Source: an uncultured Opitutales bacterium
Lineage (GTDB): Bacteria > Verrucomicrobiota > Verrucomicrobiia > Opitutales > Intestinicryptomonadaceae
DNA length: 17,839 nucleotides
NCBI GenBank assembly: GCA_900548185.1
Contig: URJJ01000043.1
Location: forward strand, 1 to 17,839
Direction of reading: 5' to 3'
Made by a program: the position numbers and the translations under genes. Shown one piece after another: positions 1 to 6,661 of the stretch (positions are counted from its first letter, which is position 1; the number at the start of each line of letters is the position of its first letter). Under the pieces are notes generated by a model that was given only the letters and a program-made list of their open reading frames with translations, was not told the DNA's origin and searched no databases.

Positions 1-39
1 CTAGCTTCGTCGGCAGCGTCAGATGTGTATAAGAGACAG
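1..39 (+). other. Nextera (Tn5) sequencing adapter, not genomic
   Basis: Bases 7-20 match the Nextera Read 1 overhang (TCGTCGGCAGCGTC) and bases 21-39 match the 19-bp Tn5 mosaic end (AGATGTGTATAAGAGACAG). The preceding six bases, CTAGCT, look like the tail of an i5 index; from memory one Nextera XT index (S515) ends this way. This is untrimmed library sequence joined to the contig end, so biological sequence begins at base 40 and any reading frame crossing this point is an artefact. Confidence 0.97.
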
Positions 40-95
40 TCATTCCCCCGCCTCCCCTGCCCCGGCCGAAGCAAGCCCCCGTTTTCAGTAGCCGC

Positions 96-662
96 TCAAA
101 GCCCCAACTTTATCCGCTCCAGCCATTTTTCAACTTCTCCGTTAGCGCGCCTGACGGAGCCTCCCCTTACGGGCAGCGCTTCAAGAATTTCGGAATTCGG
201 GCACAGCGTTTTTATGTCCCTTTCGGCGCGCCCCATGCGGCTGCCTTCGTGAGTCATAAACGGCGCTATCCTCTTTCCGGACAAATCGCTTCCGGCGAGG
301 AAGGTCCTTATCGGGGATGATATGGTTCCCCACCAATTCGGCGAACCAATCAAAATCGTCCCGTAATCGTCAAGCTTCGGAATCTCCGTTTTGATTGGCC
401 GTTTGTATTCGGAGTCTACCTCTTTTTTCGCAATATCGACAGTTTGATTGTAGGATTCGGGATACGGCTTTTCAGGCAGGATTTCAAGGACATCCGCCTT
501 TGTAAAATCTTTTATCAGGTTTGCGATATGGCGGGTGTTCCCGCTCCAAGAGTAATACACTATGAGCATTTTCTTTCCTTTCGTTTCCGGTGTTTGAGCG
601 GCAAGCCCTCTTGCAGAGAGAATGGCTGCCGGAAGCAGTGCGATAAACTTTTTCCTGTTCAT
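96..662 (-). CDS. Exported flavodoxin family protein
   Basis: This 188-residue protein is a flavodoxin-fold, FMN-binding electron carrier. Residues 1-22 (MNRKKF, then a hydrophobic run to LAAQ) look like a Sec signal peptide. The mature part opens with a beta strand and the phosphate-binding loop SWSGNT (about residues 38-43). The SPNWWG segment later supplies aromatic residues of the kind that stack on the flavin. A good ribosome-binding site (AAGGGA) precedes the ATG at 662. It is the last gene of the minus-strand redox run, 70 bp after the alcohol dehydrogenase. Flavodoxins are normally cytoplasmic, so the signal peptide is unusual and suggests work in the periplasm or cell envelope. The flavodoxin fold is clear; the partner is unknown, and the neighbouring reductases are the obvious candidates. 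Confidence 0.88.
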   Translation of the reverse strand: MNRKKFIALLPAAILSARGLAAQTPETKGKKMLIVYYSWSGNTRHIANLIKDFTKADVLEILPEKPYPESYNQTVDIAKKEVDSEYKRPIKTEIPKLDDYGTILIGSPNWWGTISSPIRTFLAGSDLSGKRIAPFMTHEGSRMGRAERDIKTLCPNSEILEALPVRGGSVRRANGEVEKWLERIKLGL

Positions 663-732
663 ATCTTTCCCTTGCGTTTTTAAGCGGCTGTTTGGTTCAT
701 CGGGAGCGTTCGGATGCGATTGGGCTGCGGGT

Positions 733-1905
733 TCACCTGAACGATTCCGTATAAATGGAAACGCAATCCTCTATTGAAAGCGGAATTCTGTCGCACTCGA
801 AGAGAAACCCCATCGAGCTTTTTGCGTTTTCTGCAAATTTTTCAAACTCGTCAGGCGATATGCCGTAGTCCGACATTTTAAGGCCGTCCACGCCGCAGTC
901 TCTTTGGAGTTTTTTAAGGGCTTTTATGAAGTCCATCGGATCTTCCGCGTTTTCCATCCCCATGAATTTTGCCATTTTCACAAAACGTTCCGGGCATGCC
1001 CCTTTCCTTATCATATGGGTGAAATAGGCGGCGCTTATCATTATGAGCCCTGCTCCGTGGGGGAGATTCTGGTGGTACGCGCTCATGGCGTGCTCAAGCG
1101 AGTGTTCGCTCGTGCAGTGGCCGGTAGTCATGACAAGCCCCGAAAGCGAATTGCCGAACGAGACGTGCTCGCGCGCCTCAAGGTCGCCGCCGTCTTTCAC
1201 CGCGCGGGCGAGGTATCTGCCTACATTCTCAATGGCAGCCTGCGCATATACGTCGCTCATGGGGTTATGCCCCGCCGACACATAGCCTTCGACGCTGTGA
1301 AAGAGCGCATCGAAACCCTGGTAGGCGGTGTATTCCGGCGGGACGGAAAGCGTAAGTTCCGGGTCGACGATGGAGAGAACAGGAAAGAGCGATTCGTCAA
1401 ACACGGCGGTTTTCTCGTTCGTCTCGGCATTCGTAATCACTCCGCCCGCGTCGAGTTCAGAACCCGTGCCCGCCGTTGTGGAAATTGCGACGAGAGGCAG
1501 GGCCTTGCGGGTGAAGGGCTTTCCTTTTCCGGTGCCCTGGAATATGTGGTCCCAAAGGTCGCCTTCGTTGGTGGCCATTATGGCTATGGCTTTGGAGGCG
1601 TCCATAACGCTTCCGCCGCCCAGGGCTATAACGAAGTCGCATCCGTGTTCCAAGGCGGCTCTGGCCCCCTCCATGACTGTCGATTTCAGGGGATTGGGCT
1701 CGACCTTGTCGAATACGGCATATTCGGCCCCCGCCTTTGCAAGCTGTTCTTCGAGCCTTGCAAGATAGCCGTTCTTCCGGGTCGATTTCCCGTTTGAAAT
1801 GACTACCAGCGCCTTTTTGCCCGGCAGTTTTTCATTGGAAAGCCTCCCAAAGCTTCCGCTGCCGAATACAAACCTCGCAGGGATATAACTTTCAAAACAA
1901 TTCAT
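733..1905 (-). CDS. Iron-containing (group III) alcohol dehydrogenase
   Basis: A 390-residue group III alcohol dehydrogenase, the family of E. coli YqhD and FucO, which reduces aldehydes to alcohols with NAD(P)H. The nucleotide site GGGS lies at residues 96-99 and the family signature GTGSE at 146-150. Expected metal ligands are D199, H203 (FDALFH), H268 and H283 (in the EHSLEH...LPHG stretch); the last two are 15 residues apart against 14 in FucO as I recall it. No signal peptide is visible, so it should be cytoplasmic, unlike several neighbours. The ATG at 1905 lies inside the end of the upstream DUF4405 gene (14-bp overlap), implying translational coupling. With an aldo/keto reductase and an AraC regulator nearby, aldehyde detoxification or fermentation is the likely role. 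The family is certain; substrate and NADH/NADPH preference are not. Confidence 0.95.
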   Translation of the reverse strand: MNCFESYIPARFVFGSGSFGRLSNEKLPGKKALVVISNGKSTRKNGYLARLEEQLAKAGAEYAVFDKVEPNPLKSTVMEGARAALEHGCDFVIALGGGSVMDASKAIAIMATNEGDLWDHIFQGTGKGKPFTRKALPLVAISTTAGTGSELDAGGVITNAETNEKTAVFDESLFPVLSIVDPELTLSVPPEYTAYQGFDALFHSVEGYVSAGHNPMSDVYAQAAIENVGRYLARAVKDGGDLEAREHVSFGNSLSGLVMTTGHCTSEHSLEHAMSAYHQNLPHGAGLIMISAAYFTHMIRKGACPERFVKMAKFMGMENAEDPMDFIKALKKLQRDCGVDGLKMSDYGISPDEFEKFAENAKSSMGFLFECDRIPLSIEDCVSIYTESFR

Positions 1906-2587
1906 TTTTTAACCTTTCATTTTTTGCCGTTTTAAAATTCATCATGCCGCCCAAGGCCCTTGCGGCAAAGCGCGCTGTTGCGGCGGAGAGGGCCGCTATG
2001 CCGAGGTTTTCCGCAAAAAACAATATCTGCGGGGATTCCGGGCTCCAAAAGTCGAACGAATATCCGAGAAACAGCTTCTCATACATGCCGCGCTCGCCCC
2101 ACGCCCATATGCCGAAAGCGGCGATGCAAAAGAGCGCGAAAGTCGCCGCCTTTCCCGCGCGCGGACTGTTGATGCGCATCTTTGAGCTTAAAGCATCCCA
2201 GTGAAGCCCCAGATGGACGGAAGCAAGCACAAGCATCCAGTACGCGGCGGTGGAATGAACCTGCCTCGCCGCCATGCCCCCGGAAATTCCCAGAAATCCC
2301 GGAATATATTTGGAGTGCATAAGCCCCGTTATAAACACAAGAACGGCAGACACAATGAGCGACATATTAACCGCAGTGTTCAGAATGCGGCGCAAGCCAT
2401 ATCTGCCTTTTAATATTCCGCAAAACCAACGTCGGTTTAGAATATTGTGGAATGCAAACAATGCCAATGCGGCAAGCCCGGCCCATTCGTGGGCGAAGTC
2501 CCCCGTAATCCTGAATGCGAGCGCAAAAAGCATTGAAATGGCCATTGCGGCATCGAGAGCCAGCCTGCATGGAAGTTTCTTTTTCAT
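1892..2587 (-). CDS. DUF4405-like cytochrome b-type membrane protein
   Basis: A 231-residue integral membrane protein with about four to five hydrophobic helices. Histidines sit in or next to helices at GDFAHEW, FAFHN, GLMHS, ARQVHS and ASVHLGLHW, the pattern seen in DUF4405 and cytochrome b561-like proteins that bind two b-type hemes. I chose the ATG at 2587 (MKKKLPC) rather than an in-frame upstream start at 2749, because the extra 54 residues are polar and low quality and because a possible promoter lies at 2605-2633. The 3' end overlaps the alcohol dehydrogenase start by 14 bp, so the two are probably co-translated. Heme binding is inferred from family and histidine placement. A plausible role is passing electrons from the quinone pool to exported redox partners such as the neighbouring flavodoxin. 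Confidence 0.75.
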   Translation of the reverse strand: MKKKLPCRLALDAAMAISMLFALAFRITGDFAHEWAGLAALALFAFHNILNRRWFCGILKGRYGLRRILNTAVNMSLIVSAVLVFITGLMHSKYIPGFLGISGGMAARQVHSTAAYWMLVLASVHLGLHWDALSSKMRINSPRAGKAATFALFCIAAFGIWAWGERGMYEKLFLGYSFDFWSPESPQILFFAENLGIAALSAATARFAARALGGMMNFKTAKNERLKNELF

Positions 2588-2604
2588 CCGATTTTCTGCC
2601 TGAA

Positions 2605-2633
2605 ATTTTAGCACAAAACGGTGGAAATATAAA
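2605..2633 (-). promoter_or_regulatory. Possible promoter for DUF4405-ADH-flavodoxin
   Basis: On the minus strand, TTTATA (2628-2633) and TAAAAT (2605-2610) are separated by 17 bp, and the -10 is preceded by TGC as in extended -10 promoters. Transcription would begin near 2598, just ahead of the ATG at 2587, leaving a very short leader. The surrounding sequence is much more AT-rich than the neighbouring genes. If real, it lets the last three genes be transcribed separately from the decarboxylase-reductase pair. Confidence 0.4.
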
Positions 2634-2792
2634 TATACATAACTGTCGAAAACTTGCCCAATACTGCCGAGTTGAGCCCGGATGGGGCGGCTCCATCCCC
2701 GCGCCTTCACACGCACACCCTCGCCCTCTGCATAAGGGAGTGGCGGCATGGCGCAAAGAGGAACTTTTCATGGATAAGGACGGCGGGTACTG

Positions 2793-2834
2793 AAAATCCG
2801 GGGCCGCCGCAGGGTTGCGGGCCCGGCGGCGGCC
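2793..2834 (-). terminator. GC-rich hairpin, possible terminator or attenuator
   Basis: A perfect 9-bp inverted repeat, GGCCGCCGC (2802-2810) and GCGGCGGCC (2826-2834), encloses a 15-base loop just past the stop codon of the aldo/keto reductase. On the minus strand it is followed after five bases by only four T residues (2793-2796), so termination may be partial. A smaller hairpin, TCGGC-CCTT-GCCGA, lies at 2842-2855. Together they mark a likely operon boundary or an mRNA-stability element between the reductase and DUF4405 genes. Confidence 0.45.
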
Positions 2835-2865
2835 ATCCGTGTCGGCCCTTGCCGAAAGCGGACGC

Positions 2866-4017
2866 TCAAATGAGGCCGTACACGCTTTTTGCGGCGTCGC
2901 TGCCCGGCATATAGCGTTCGCCGACTGCAACCATTTTTGCAAGGCGGCCGTTTATTTCCGCCATCTCTTCCGCGCTGAAAACTATCTCCGGGGCGCGGAG
3001 ATTTTCCAAAAGATGCGCGCGCCGGGTCGTTTCCGGAATGGGGACTATCCACGGCTTTTGCGCGAGAATCCACGCGAGGGCAACCTGGGCGCAGCTTGCG
3101 CGTTTTTTCCTCCCGATTTCGTCCAGCAGGTCTATGAAGACTCTGTTTTCAGCCATGGCTTCGGGCTGCAAACGCGGGAAACCGGCGCGCATGTCGGTTT
3201 TCGGGTCGAAGCGGGTGCTGCCGTCCATTTCCCCCGCAAGATACCCCCTGTCGAGCGGGCTGTACGCTACAAGCCCTATTCCCAGCTCTTCAAGGACAGC
3301 GAAAGTTTCCTCCTCGTGGCGGCGGAAAGTCATCGCATACTGGTTTTCGACCGCCGTGAGCGGGAACTCCCTGTGGGCCCGGCGTATGGTTTCAACCTTT
3401 GGCTCGCTCATGCCCCAGTGCCTTATCTTCCCCTCGGAAGCCAGGTCGCGCATGGTTCCAGCCACGTCCTCTATCGGGACTTTGTTGTCGATGCGGTGCT
3501 GGTAGTAAATGTCCAGATAATCTGTCTTCAGGCGCTTCAACGACGCCTCCAACGCCTGCCTTATGCGTTCGGGGCGGGCGTCCTCAAGCTGCTTGCCGTT
3601 GGGATAGTACAGGCCGAATTTGCTGCCGAGCATCACCCTGCCGCGATAGGGCGCGAGCGCCTCGCCCACAAGCTCCTCGTTTGTGTGGGGCCCGTAGATT
3701 TCCGCAGTGTCGAAGAAGTCAACGCCCAAATCCACGGCTTCGGCAATCAGGTTGCGCATGGCCCTTTTGTCGCGCGGCAGGCCGTGGTTTGCGCTCATGC
3801 CCATGCATCCCAGCCCGAGCGCGGAAACTTCCATTGCGGCCTTGCCGCTGCCGAGAGTTCTGCGTTTGGAAACAAGCGGCCCGCCTTCAGCCCCGTCCGA
3901 ATTTTTGTCCGCAGTATTATTTTCCGCTTTGCCAAAAAGCATTGAACTCATCCCAAATGCAGCCCCGGCGAAGGCTGCGCCTTTTAGAAACTTCCTGCGG
4001 TCCATTCCGTTTTTCAT
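2866..4017 (-). CDS. Tat-exported aldo/keto reductase
   Basis: A 383-residue aldo/keto reductase with an added N-terminal twin-arginine signal, DRRKFLKG (RR at residues 7-8), followed by a hydrophobic Ala/Gly/Phe stretch and a polar linker to about residue 50. The catalytic tetrad is intact: D103 and Y108 (FFDTAEIYG), K133 (GSKFG) and H174 (YYQHR). The family reduces aldehydes and ketones with NADPH on a TIM-barrel fold. The start at 4017 has AAAGGA about 11 bases upstream; an ATG four codons later would also keep the Tat motif. It lies 22 bp after the decarboxylase-cupin gene, so the two form an operon. It is a paralogue of the protein at 7500-8657. Export of an NAD(P)H-dependent enzyme is odd because the periplasm has no free NADPH. 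The family is certain, the substrate unknown. Confidence 0.94.
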   Translation of the reverse strand: MKNGMDRRKFLKGAAFAGAAFGMSSMLFGKAENNTADKNSDGAEGGPLVSKRRTLGSGKAAMEVSALGLGCMGMSANHGLPRDKRAMRNLIAEAVDLGVDFFDTAEIYGPHTNEELVGEALAPYRGRVMLGSKFGLYYPNGKQLEDARPERIRQALEASLKRLKTDYLDIYYQHRIDNKVPIEDVAGTMRDLASEGKIRHWGMSEPKVETIRRAHREFPLTAVENQYAMTFRRHEEETFAVLEELGIGLVAYSPLDRGYLAGEMDGSTRFDPKTDMRAGFPRLQPEAMAENRVFIDLLDEIGRKKRASCAQVALAWILAQKPWIVPIPETTRRAHLLENLRAPEIVFSAEEMAEINGRLAKMVAVGERYMPGSDAAKSVYGLI

Positions 4018-4039
4018 TGTATAAAGTTCCTTTCTGCAA

Positions 4040-4927
4040 TCATTTTTCCAGGCTGTCGTATTCCTCGTCCGTCACGGGCTCCAGCCATTCGTTCGATGCG
4101 TTTTCCCCGGGAATTTCAAAGGCGAGATGGGCAAACCAACTGTCGGCCGCCGCGCCATGCCAGTGTTTCACGTTGGCGGGTATATGGATTACGTCGCCCG
4201 GCAGCATCTGCACGGCGGGCTTGCCTTCCTCCTGATACCATCCCCTGCCCGCCACGCAAACCAGCATCTGTCCCCCGCCCTTCTCGGCGCGGTGGATATG
4301 CCAGTTATTGCGGCAGCGCGGCTCGAATGTCACATTGGCAAATGGAATCTGCTCGGAGGATACGCGGGCAAGATAGCTGTTGCCCGTGAAATATTTTGCA
4401 TATGCGGAATTTGGCTCGCCTATGGGGAAAATCATCCCGCGCTGGAATGCCGCCTTTCCGCCGTCGCCCTGCGCGTCATCCGCCCAGACGTCCTTTGCGA
4501 GGTTGAACGCGCCCCAGGCGTTGGGCCATCCGGCGTAAAAGGCTATGTGGGTCAGGATTTCAGATATTTCAGTGCGCGTGACGCCGTTTTGCCTGGCGAA
4601 CTGCAAGTGGTGCTTCAATGAGGAATCTATGACGCCTTTGCCAATGAGCGTGGCAATTGTAACCATGCTGCGGTCATGGGGAGTCAGACCGGGACGGTTC
4701 CATACCTCGCCGAAGAGAACGTCGTCGTTGAGTTCGGCAAATTTAGGGGCGAACTCCCCCAACTGCACGCGCCCGGCAGTCTGCGTAATCTTTTCTTTTT
4801 TCATAACGTCTTTGCTTTCATTTTTGTCCGCTGTTTCCGATTGCCCAAAAGCGGATCCCAGCGTCGCGGTCAGGACAAGAGCAAAAACTGCGGGGGTTGC
4901 TAATACTATCTTCATCGTTTTTCCCAT
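4040..4927 (-). CDS. Exported carboxymuconolactone decarboxylase-cupin fusion
   Basis: A 295-residue two-domain protein. Residues 1-28 form a Sec signal peptide (MKIVLATPAVFALVL... ending SAFG). Residues about 58-148 match the carboxymuconolactone decarboxylase/AhpD fold (FGEVWNRPGL, MVTIATLIG, ILTHIAFYAGWPNAW). The CxxC pair used by AhpD-type peroxidases is absent. Residues about 195-272 are a cupin with probable metal ligands H210, H212, H255 and H257 (WHIHR, KHWHGA). Similar CMD-cupin proteins are common next to aldo/keto reductases and flavodoxins, but their reaction is poorly known. It is first in the minus-strand run and has a promoter 85-115 bp upstream. No strong ribosome-binding site precedes the ATG at 4927; an in-frame ATG at 4915 (MKIVL), with GGGA upstream, is an alternative start. 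Confidence 0.88.
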   Translation of the reverse strand: MGKTMKIVLATPAVFALVLTATLGSAFGQSETADKNESKDVMKKEKITQTAGRVQLGEFAPKFAELNDDVLFGEVWNRPGLTPHDRSMVTIATLIGKGVIDSSLKHHLQFARQNGVTRTEISEILTHIAFYAGWPNAWGAFNLAKDVWADDAQGDGGKAAFQRGMIFPIGEPNSAYAKYFTGNSYLARVSSEQIPFANVTFEPRCRNNWHIHRAEKGGGQMLVCVAGRGWYQEEGKPAVQMLPGDVIHIPANVKHWHGAAADSWFAHLAFEIPGENASNEWLEPVTDEEYDSLEK

Positions 4928-4948
4928 TTGCTGTTTTTTAATTCAGTC

Positions 4949-4963
4949 GAAACAATATGTTTC
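4949..4963. repeat. Inverted repeat GAAACA-ATA-TGTTTC
   Basis: Six-base arms GAAACA (4949-4954) and TGTTTC (4958-4963) flank a 3-base centre. It would lie in the 5' leader of the decarboxylase mRNA, about 22 bp before the start codon. It shares the strings TCGAAACAAT and GTTTCAG with the larger inverted repeat at 5276-5298, suggesting a common binding protein. Confidence 0.45.
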
Positions 4964-5012
4964 AGACTTTTTCCGATTTGCCGGCCAAACTTTTAGGGCC
5001 TTCTATGCTTTC

Positions 5013-5040
5013 ATTATCGCACGCTTTTACGAAATAGCAA
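5013..5040 (-). promoter_or_regulatory. Probable promoter of the decarboxylase operon
   Basis: On the minus strand, TTGCTA (5035-5040) and GATAAT (5013-5018) are separated by 16 bp, a good match to the housekeeping consensus. Transcription would start near 5006, giving a leader of about 80 bases. A perfect 7-bp inverted repeat sits 23 bp upstream of the -35, where an activator could bind. Confidence 0.55.
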
Positions 5041-5062
5041 ATACTTATAATTTATGGCTTCG

Positions 5063-5079
5063 TATTCATTTTATGAATA
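5063..5079. promoter_or_regulatory. Operator-like palindrome TATTCAT-TTT-ATGAATA
   Basis: Perfect 7-base arms (5063-5069 and 5073-5079) surround a TTT centre, 23 bp upstream of the predicted -35 of the decarboxylase promoter. The position fits an activator site. The AraC-family protein encoded at 8826-9701 is one candidate binder, although AraC sites are usually direct repeats. Confidence 0.4.
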
Positions 5080-5217
5080 TCTCTTTATGCCATGAGCACA
5101 AAAAGAAGCATTGCCGCATTTTCAATGCCGAGACGAACAGGATGGGCGTCATTTCAATTTCGCGCTCTCTCATTTGCATTAGAGACCCTGCGGATTCCGC
5201 GCAGAAACGACGCCAAG

Positions 5218-5240
5218 GCATATGATTGAATGTCATATGC
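5218..5240. repeat. Inverted repeat GCATATGA-N7-TCATATGC
   Basis: Perfect 8-base arms (5218-5225 and 5233-5240) around a 7-base centre. There is no T-tract on either strand, so it is more operator-like than terminator-like. It lies between the 3' end of the DUF418 gene and the decarboxylase promoter. Confidence 0.4.
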
Positions 5241-5275
5241 GGCAGTCCAAAAGAAAATATACCCAGCTTTTTCTC

Positions 5276-5298
5276 GAAACAATTTTTCTGATTGTTTC
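5276..5298. repeat. Inverted repeat GAAACAAT-N7-ATTGTTTC
   Basis: Perfect 8-base arms (5276-5283 and 5291-5298), 25 bp past the stop of the DUF418 gene. On the minus strand it could be a weak transcript-end hairpin, but no T-run follows. Its arms resemble the repeat at 4949-4963, so a shared operator is the alternative. Confidence 0.4.
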
Positions 5299-5323
5299 AG
5301 GTATTAACCAAAAGGCTAATACA

Positions 5324-6514
5324 TTATTTGCGCCCGAGCTGCTTCTCCGCCCCCAGCCAGGTCCACTTGTGCCACAGGCTTTCAAGCGGCCCCTGCTTAT
5401 GCCTGTTCAGCCACCATTTGCAGAATTTTACCTGCAATACAAATATGAAAAGCCCTATCATCAAGCTTATCGCATAGCCGCAATGAGGGGCGAGGTATAG
5501 GCCAAACGGGAAGTACACAAGCGCGCCTATTATCGACTGGGATATGTAATTGGTAAGGCTCATTTTGCCATAGAAACGCAAGTCTGACACCGCCTTGCTG
5601 AAACCCTTATTTTGGTAAAGCAGAATAAATGAAGCGACCAAAACCAGGGTAAAGGCAAGCTTCTGCCACATATCGAATATGGTTCCCAGGGTTTGCCGCA
5701 TAATGGCTGAATTTTCCATGGCAAGGTCTTTCAAGGCGCACAAGGGCGCAAAGGCAACGGCGGAGCATATCAGAGTATAAATCCAAAATCCGGTGTTTTT
5801 GCCCGAAGATGCAAACAACCGCTTTCTGCCGATATAAAGGCCCAAAAGGAAGAGCCCCGCCGTCTGGAAGAAGCGCCCGGCGTTTACAGCCCACAACAAG
5901 CTGGCCTTTTGGCCCAAAGTAATATTGCCCCAAATAAAGTCCCAAAAGCTTCCGTTTTTTGTGTATTCGGCGACCTCTGCGTACATTTGGCCTACTTTGA
6001 GATCCGGCAATGCATGTGCGGGATTTGCAAGGCTTGCAATGTAATGCCCCCATTCAACCGGCTGCATCAGGAACAAAACGGCTGCGGCAAAAACCGCCTT
6101 GTCGCTCCAGTTTCGCGCAAAGAAGAGGACAGGGCCTACGACGACAAACAAAAGCAGCACATCCCCCGCAGGAAAAAACGCGGCGTTCAATGCGGCAAAA
6201 AATGCCAGAAGAAGCAGACGCCACAGGAAACGGTATCCGAAATCCCTGCCGAGCTTCCTTTGATTGTTGTTCTGTATATAGAATGTGAATCCGAAGAGCA
6301 GAGCGAAGATTGCGTAAGCCTTTCCGGCAAAAAGGGAGAATACGACGGCGGATACGCCCTTGTCCAAAGCGCCCAGCCAGACGGGGGAATTTGCCGGATA
6401 AACTGGAAATATAAAGTGCTCCAAGCTGTGCACCAAAAGTATCGCCATTACCGCAAAACCGCGCAAAGCGTCAACCGCTTCAATGCGAGAATTCCTATTT
6501 GCCAGTTGTTCCAT
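5324..6514 (-). CDS. DUF418 (YeiB-like) polytopic membrane protein
   Basis: A 396-residue membrane protein with about ten hydrophobic helices. The N-terminus contains EAVDALRGFAVMAILLVH, the typical opening of DUF418/YeiB and related acyltransferase-like membrane proteins. The C-terminal third contains the family's conserved segment (KMSLTNYISQS, then LYLAP and ending ESLWHKWTW). The biochemical role of DUF418 proteins is not established; transport or acyl transfer across the membrane has been suggested. The ATG at 6514 has a GGGGGA ribosome-binding site, and an extended -10 promoter lies at 6562-6570. It is transcribed toward, but probably independently of, the decarboxylase operon. It is divergent from the short-chain dehydrogenase gene, sharing a 208-bp AT-rich promoter region with it. 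The family call is firm, the function unknown. Confidence 0.88.
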   Translation of the reverse strand: MEQLANRNSRIEAVDALRGFAVMAILLVHSLEHFIFPVYPANSPVWLGALDKGVSAVVFSLFAGKAYAIFALLFGFTFYIQNNNQRKLGRDFGYRFLWRLLLLAFFAALNAAFFPAGDVLLLFVVVGPVLFFARNWSDKAVFAAAVLFLMQPVEWGHYIASLANPAHALPDLKVGQMYAEVAEYTKNGSFWDFIWGNITLGQKASLLWAVNAGRFFQTAGLFLLGLYIGRKRLFASSGKNTGFWIYTLICSAVAFAPLCALKDLAMENSAIMRQTLGTIFDMWQKLAFTLVLVASFILLYQNKGFSKAVSDLRFYGKMSLTNYISQSIIGALVYFPFGLYLAPHCGYAISLMIGLFIFVLQVKFCKWWLNRHKQGPLESLWHKWTWLGAEKQLGRK

Positions 6515-6561
6515 CGGTTATTTCCCCCTGCAAGCAATATCTTTAAAGCGCTTACAAATAG

Positions 6562-6570
6562 ATTATAACA
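6562..6570 (-). promoter_or_regulatory. Extended -10 promoter of the DUF418 gene
   Basis: The minus strand reads TGT-TATAAT, a perfect -10 hexamer (6562-6567) with the TGn extension. I see no good -35 at 16-18 bp, as is common for extended -10 promoters. The start codon is about 48 bp downstream. Confidence 0.5.
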
Positions 6571-6629
6571 ATAAAAAATCAAGATTCCTTGAGCTTTCAG
6601 GCAGCGAATCCCTCCATAACTGCGATGAT

Positions 6630-6660
6630 AGTTTCAGGCAATAAACTGACAGATACGTAT
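6630..6660. promoter_or_regulatory. Operator-like repeats upstream of the SDR promoter
   Basis: AGTTT (6630-6634) and AAACT (6643-6647) form a 5-bp inverted repeat containing GTTTCAG, a string also present in both GAAACA repeats of the 4928-5323 region. The palindrome ATACGTAT follows at 6653-6660, touching the -35 at 6662. Short and speculative as binding sites. Confidence 0.25.
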
Positions 6661-6661
6661 A

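Larger units (their letters stand above)
4928..5323. other. AT-rich 396-bp intergenic regulatory region
   Basis: No gene is supported here. The region separates the decarboxylase operon from the 3' end of the DUF418 gene, both on the minus strand. It holds the predicted promoter of the decarboxylase operon and four separate inverted repeats (4949-4963, 5063-5079, 5218-5240, 5276-5298), listed individually. Short reading frames in it have no recognisable product. Confidence 0.7.

Noticed and set aside
904..1797. 297-codon open frame on the plus strand opposite the alcohol dehydrogenase
   Set aside because: It mirrors a well-supported family gene in a GC-rich region, has no recognisable domain and no ribosome-binding site; it is a codon-bias shadow.
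2690..2760. GC-rich stretch before the DUF4405 gene that reads like a dispersed intergenic repeat
   Set aside because: No second copy is present in this window, so repeat status cannot be supported here.
2815..4235. Long plus-strand frames (up to 376 codons) opposite the aldo/keto reductase
   Set aside because: The minus-strand gene has a complete catalytic tetrad and Tat signal; the opposite frames have no family resemblance.
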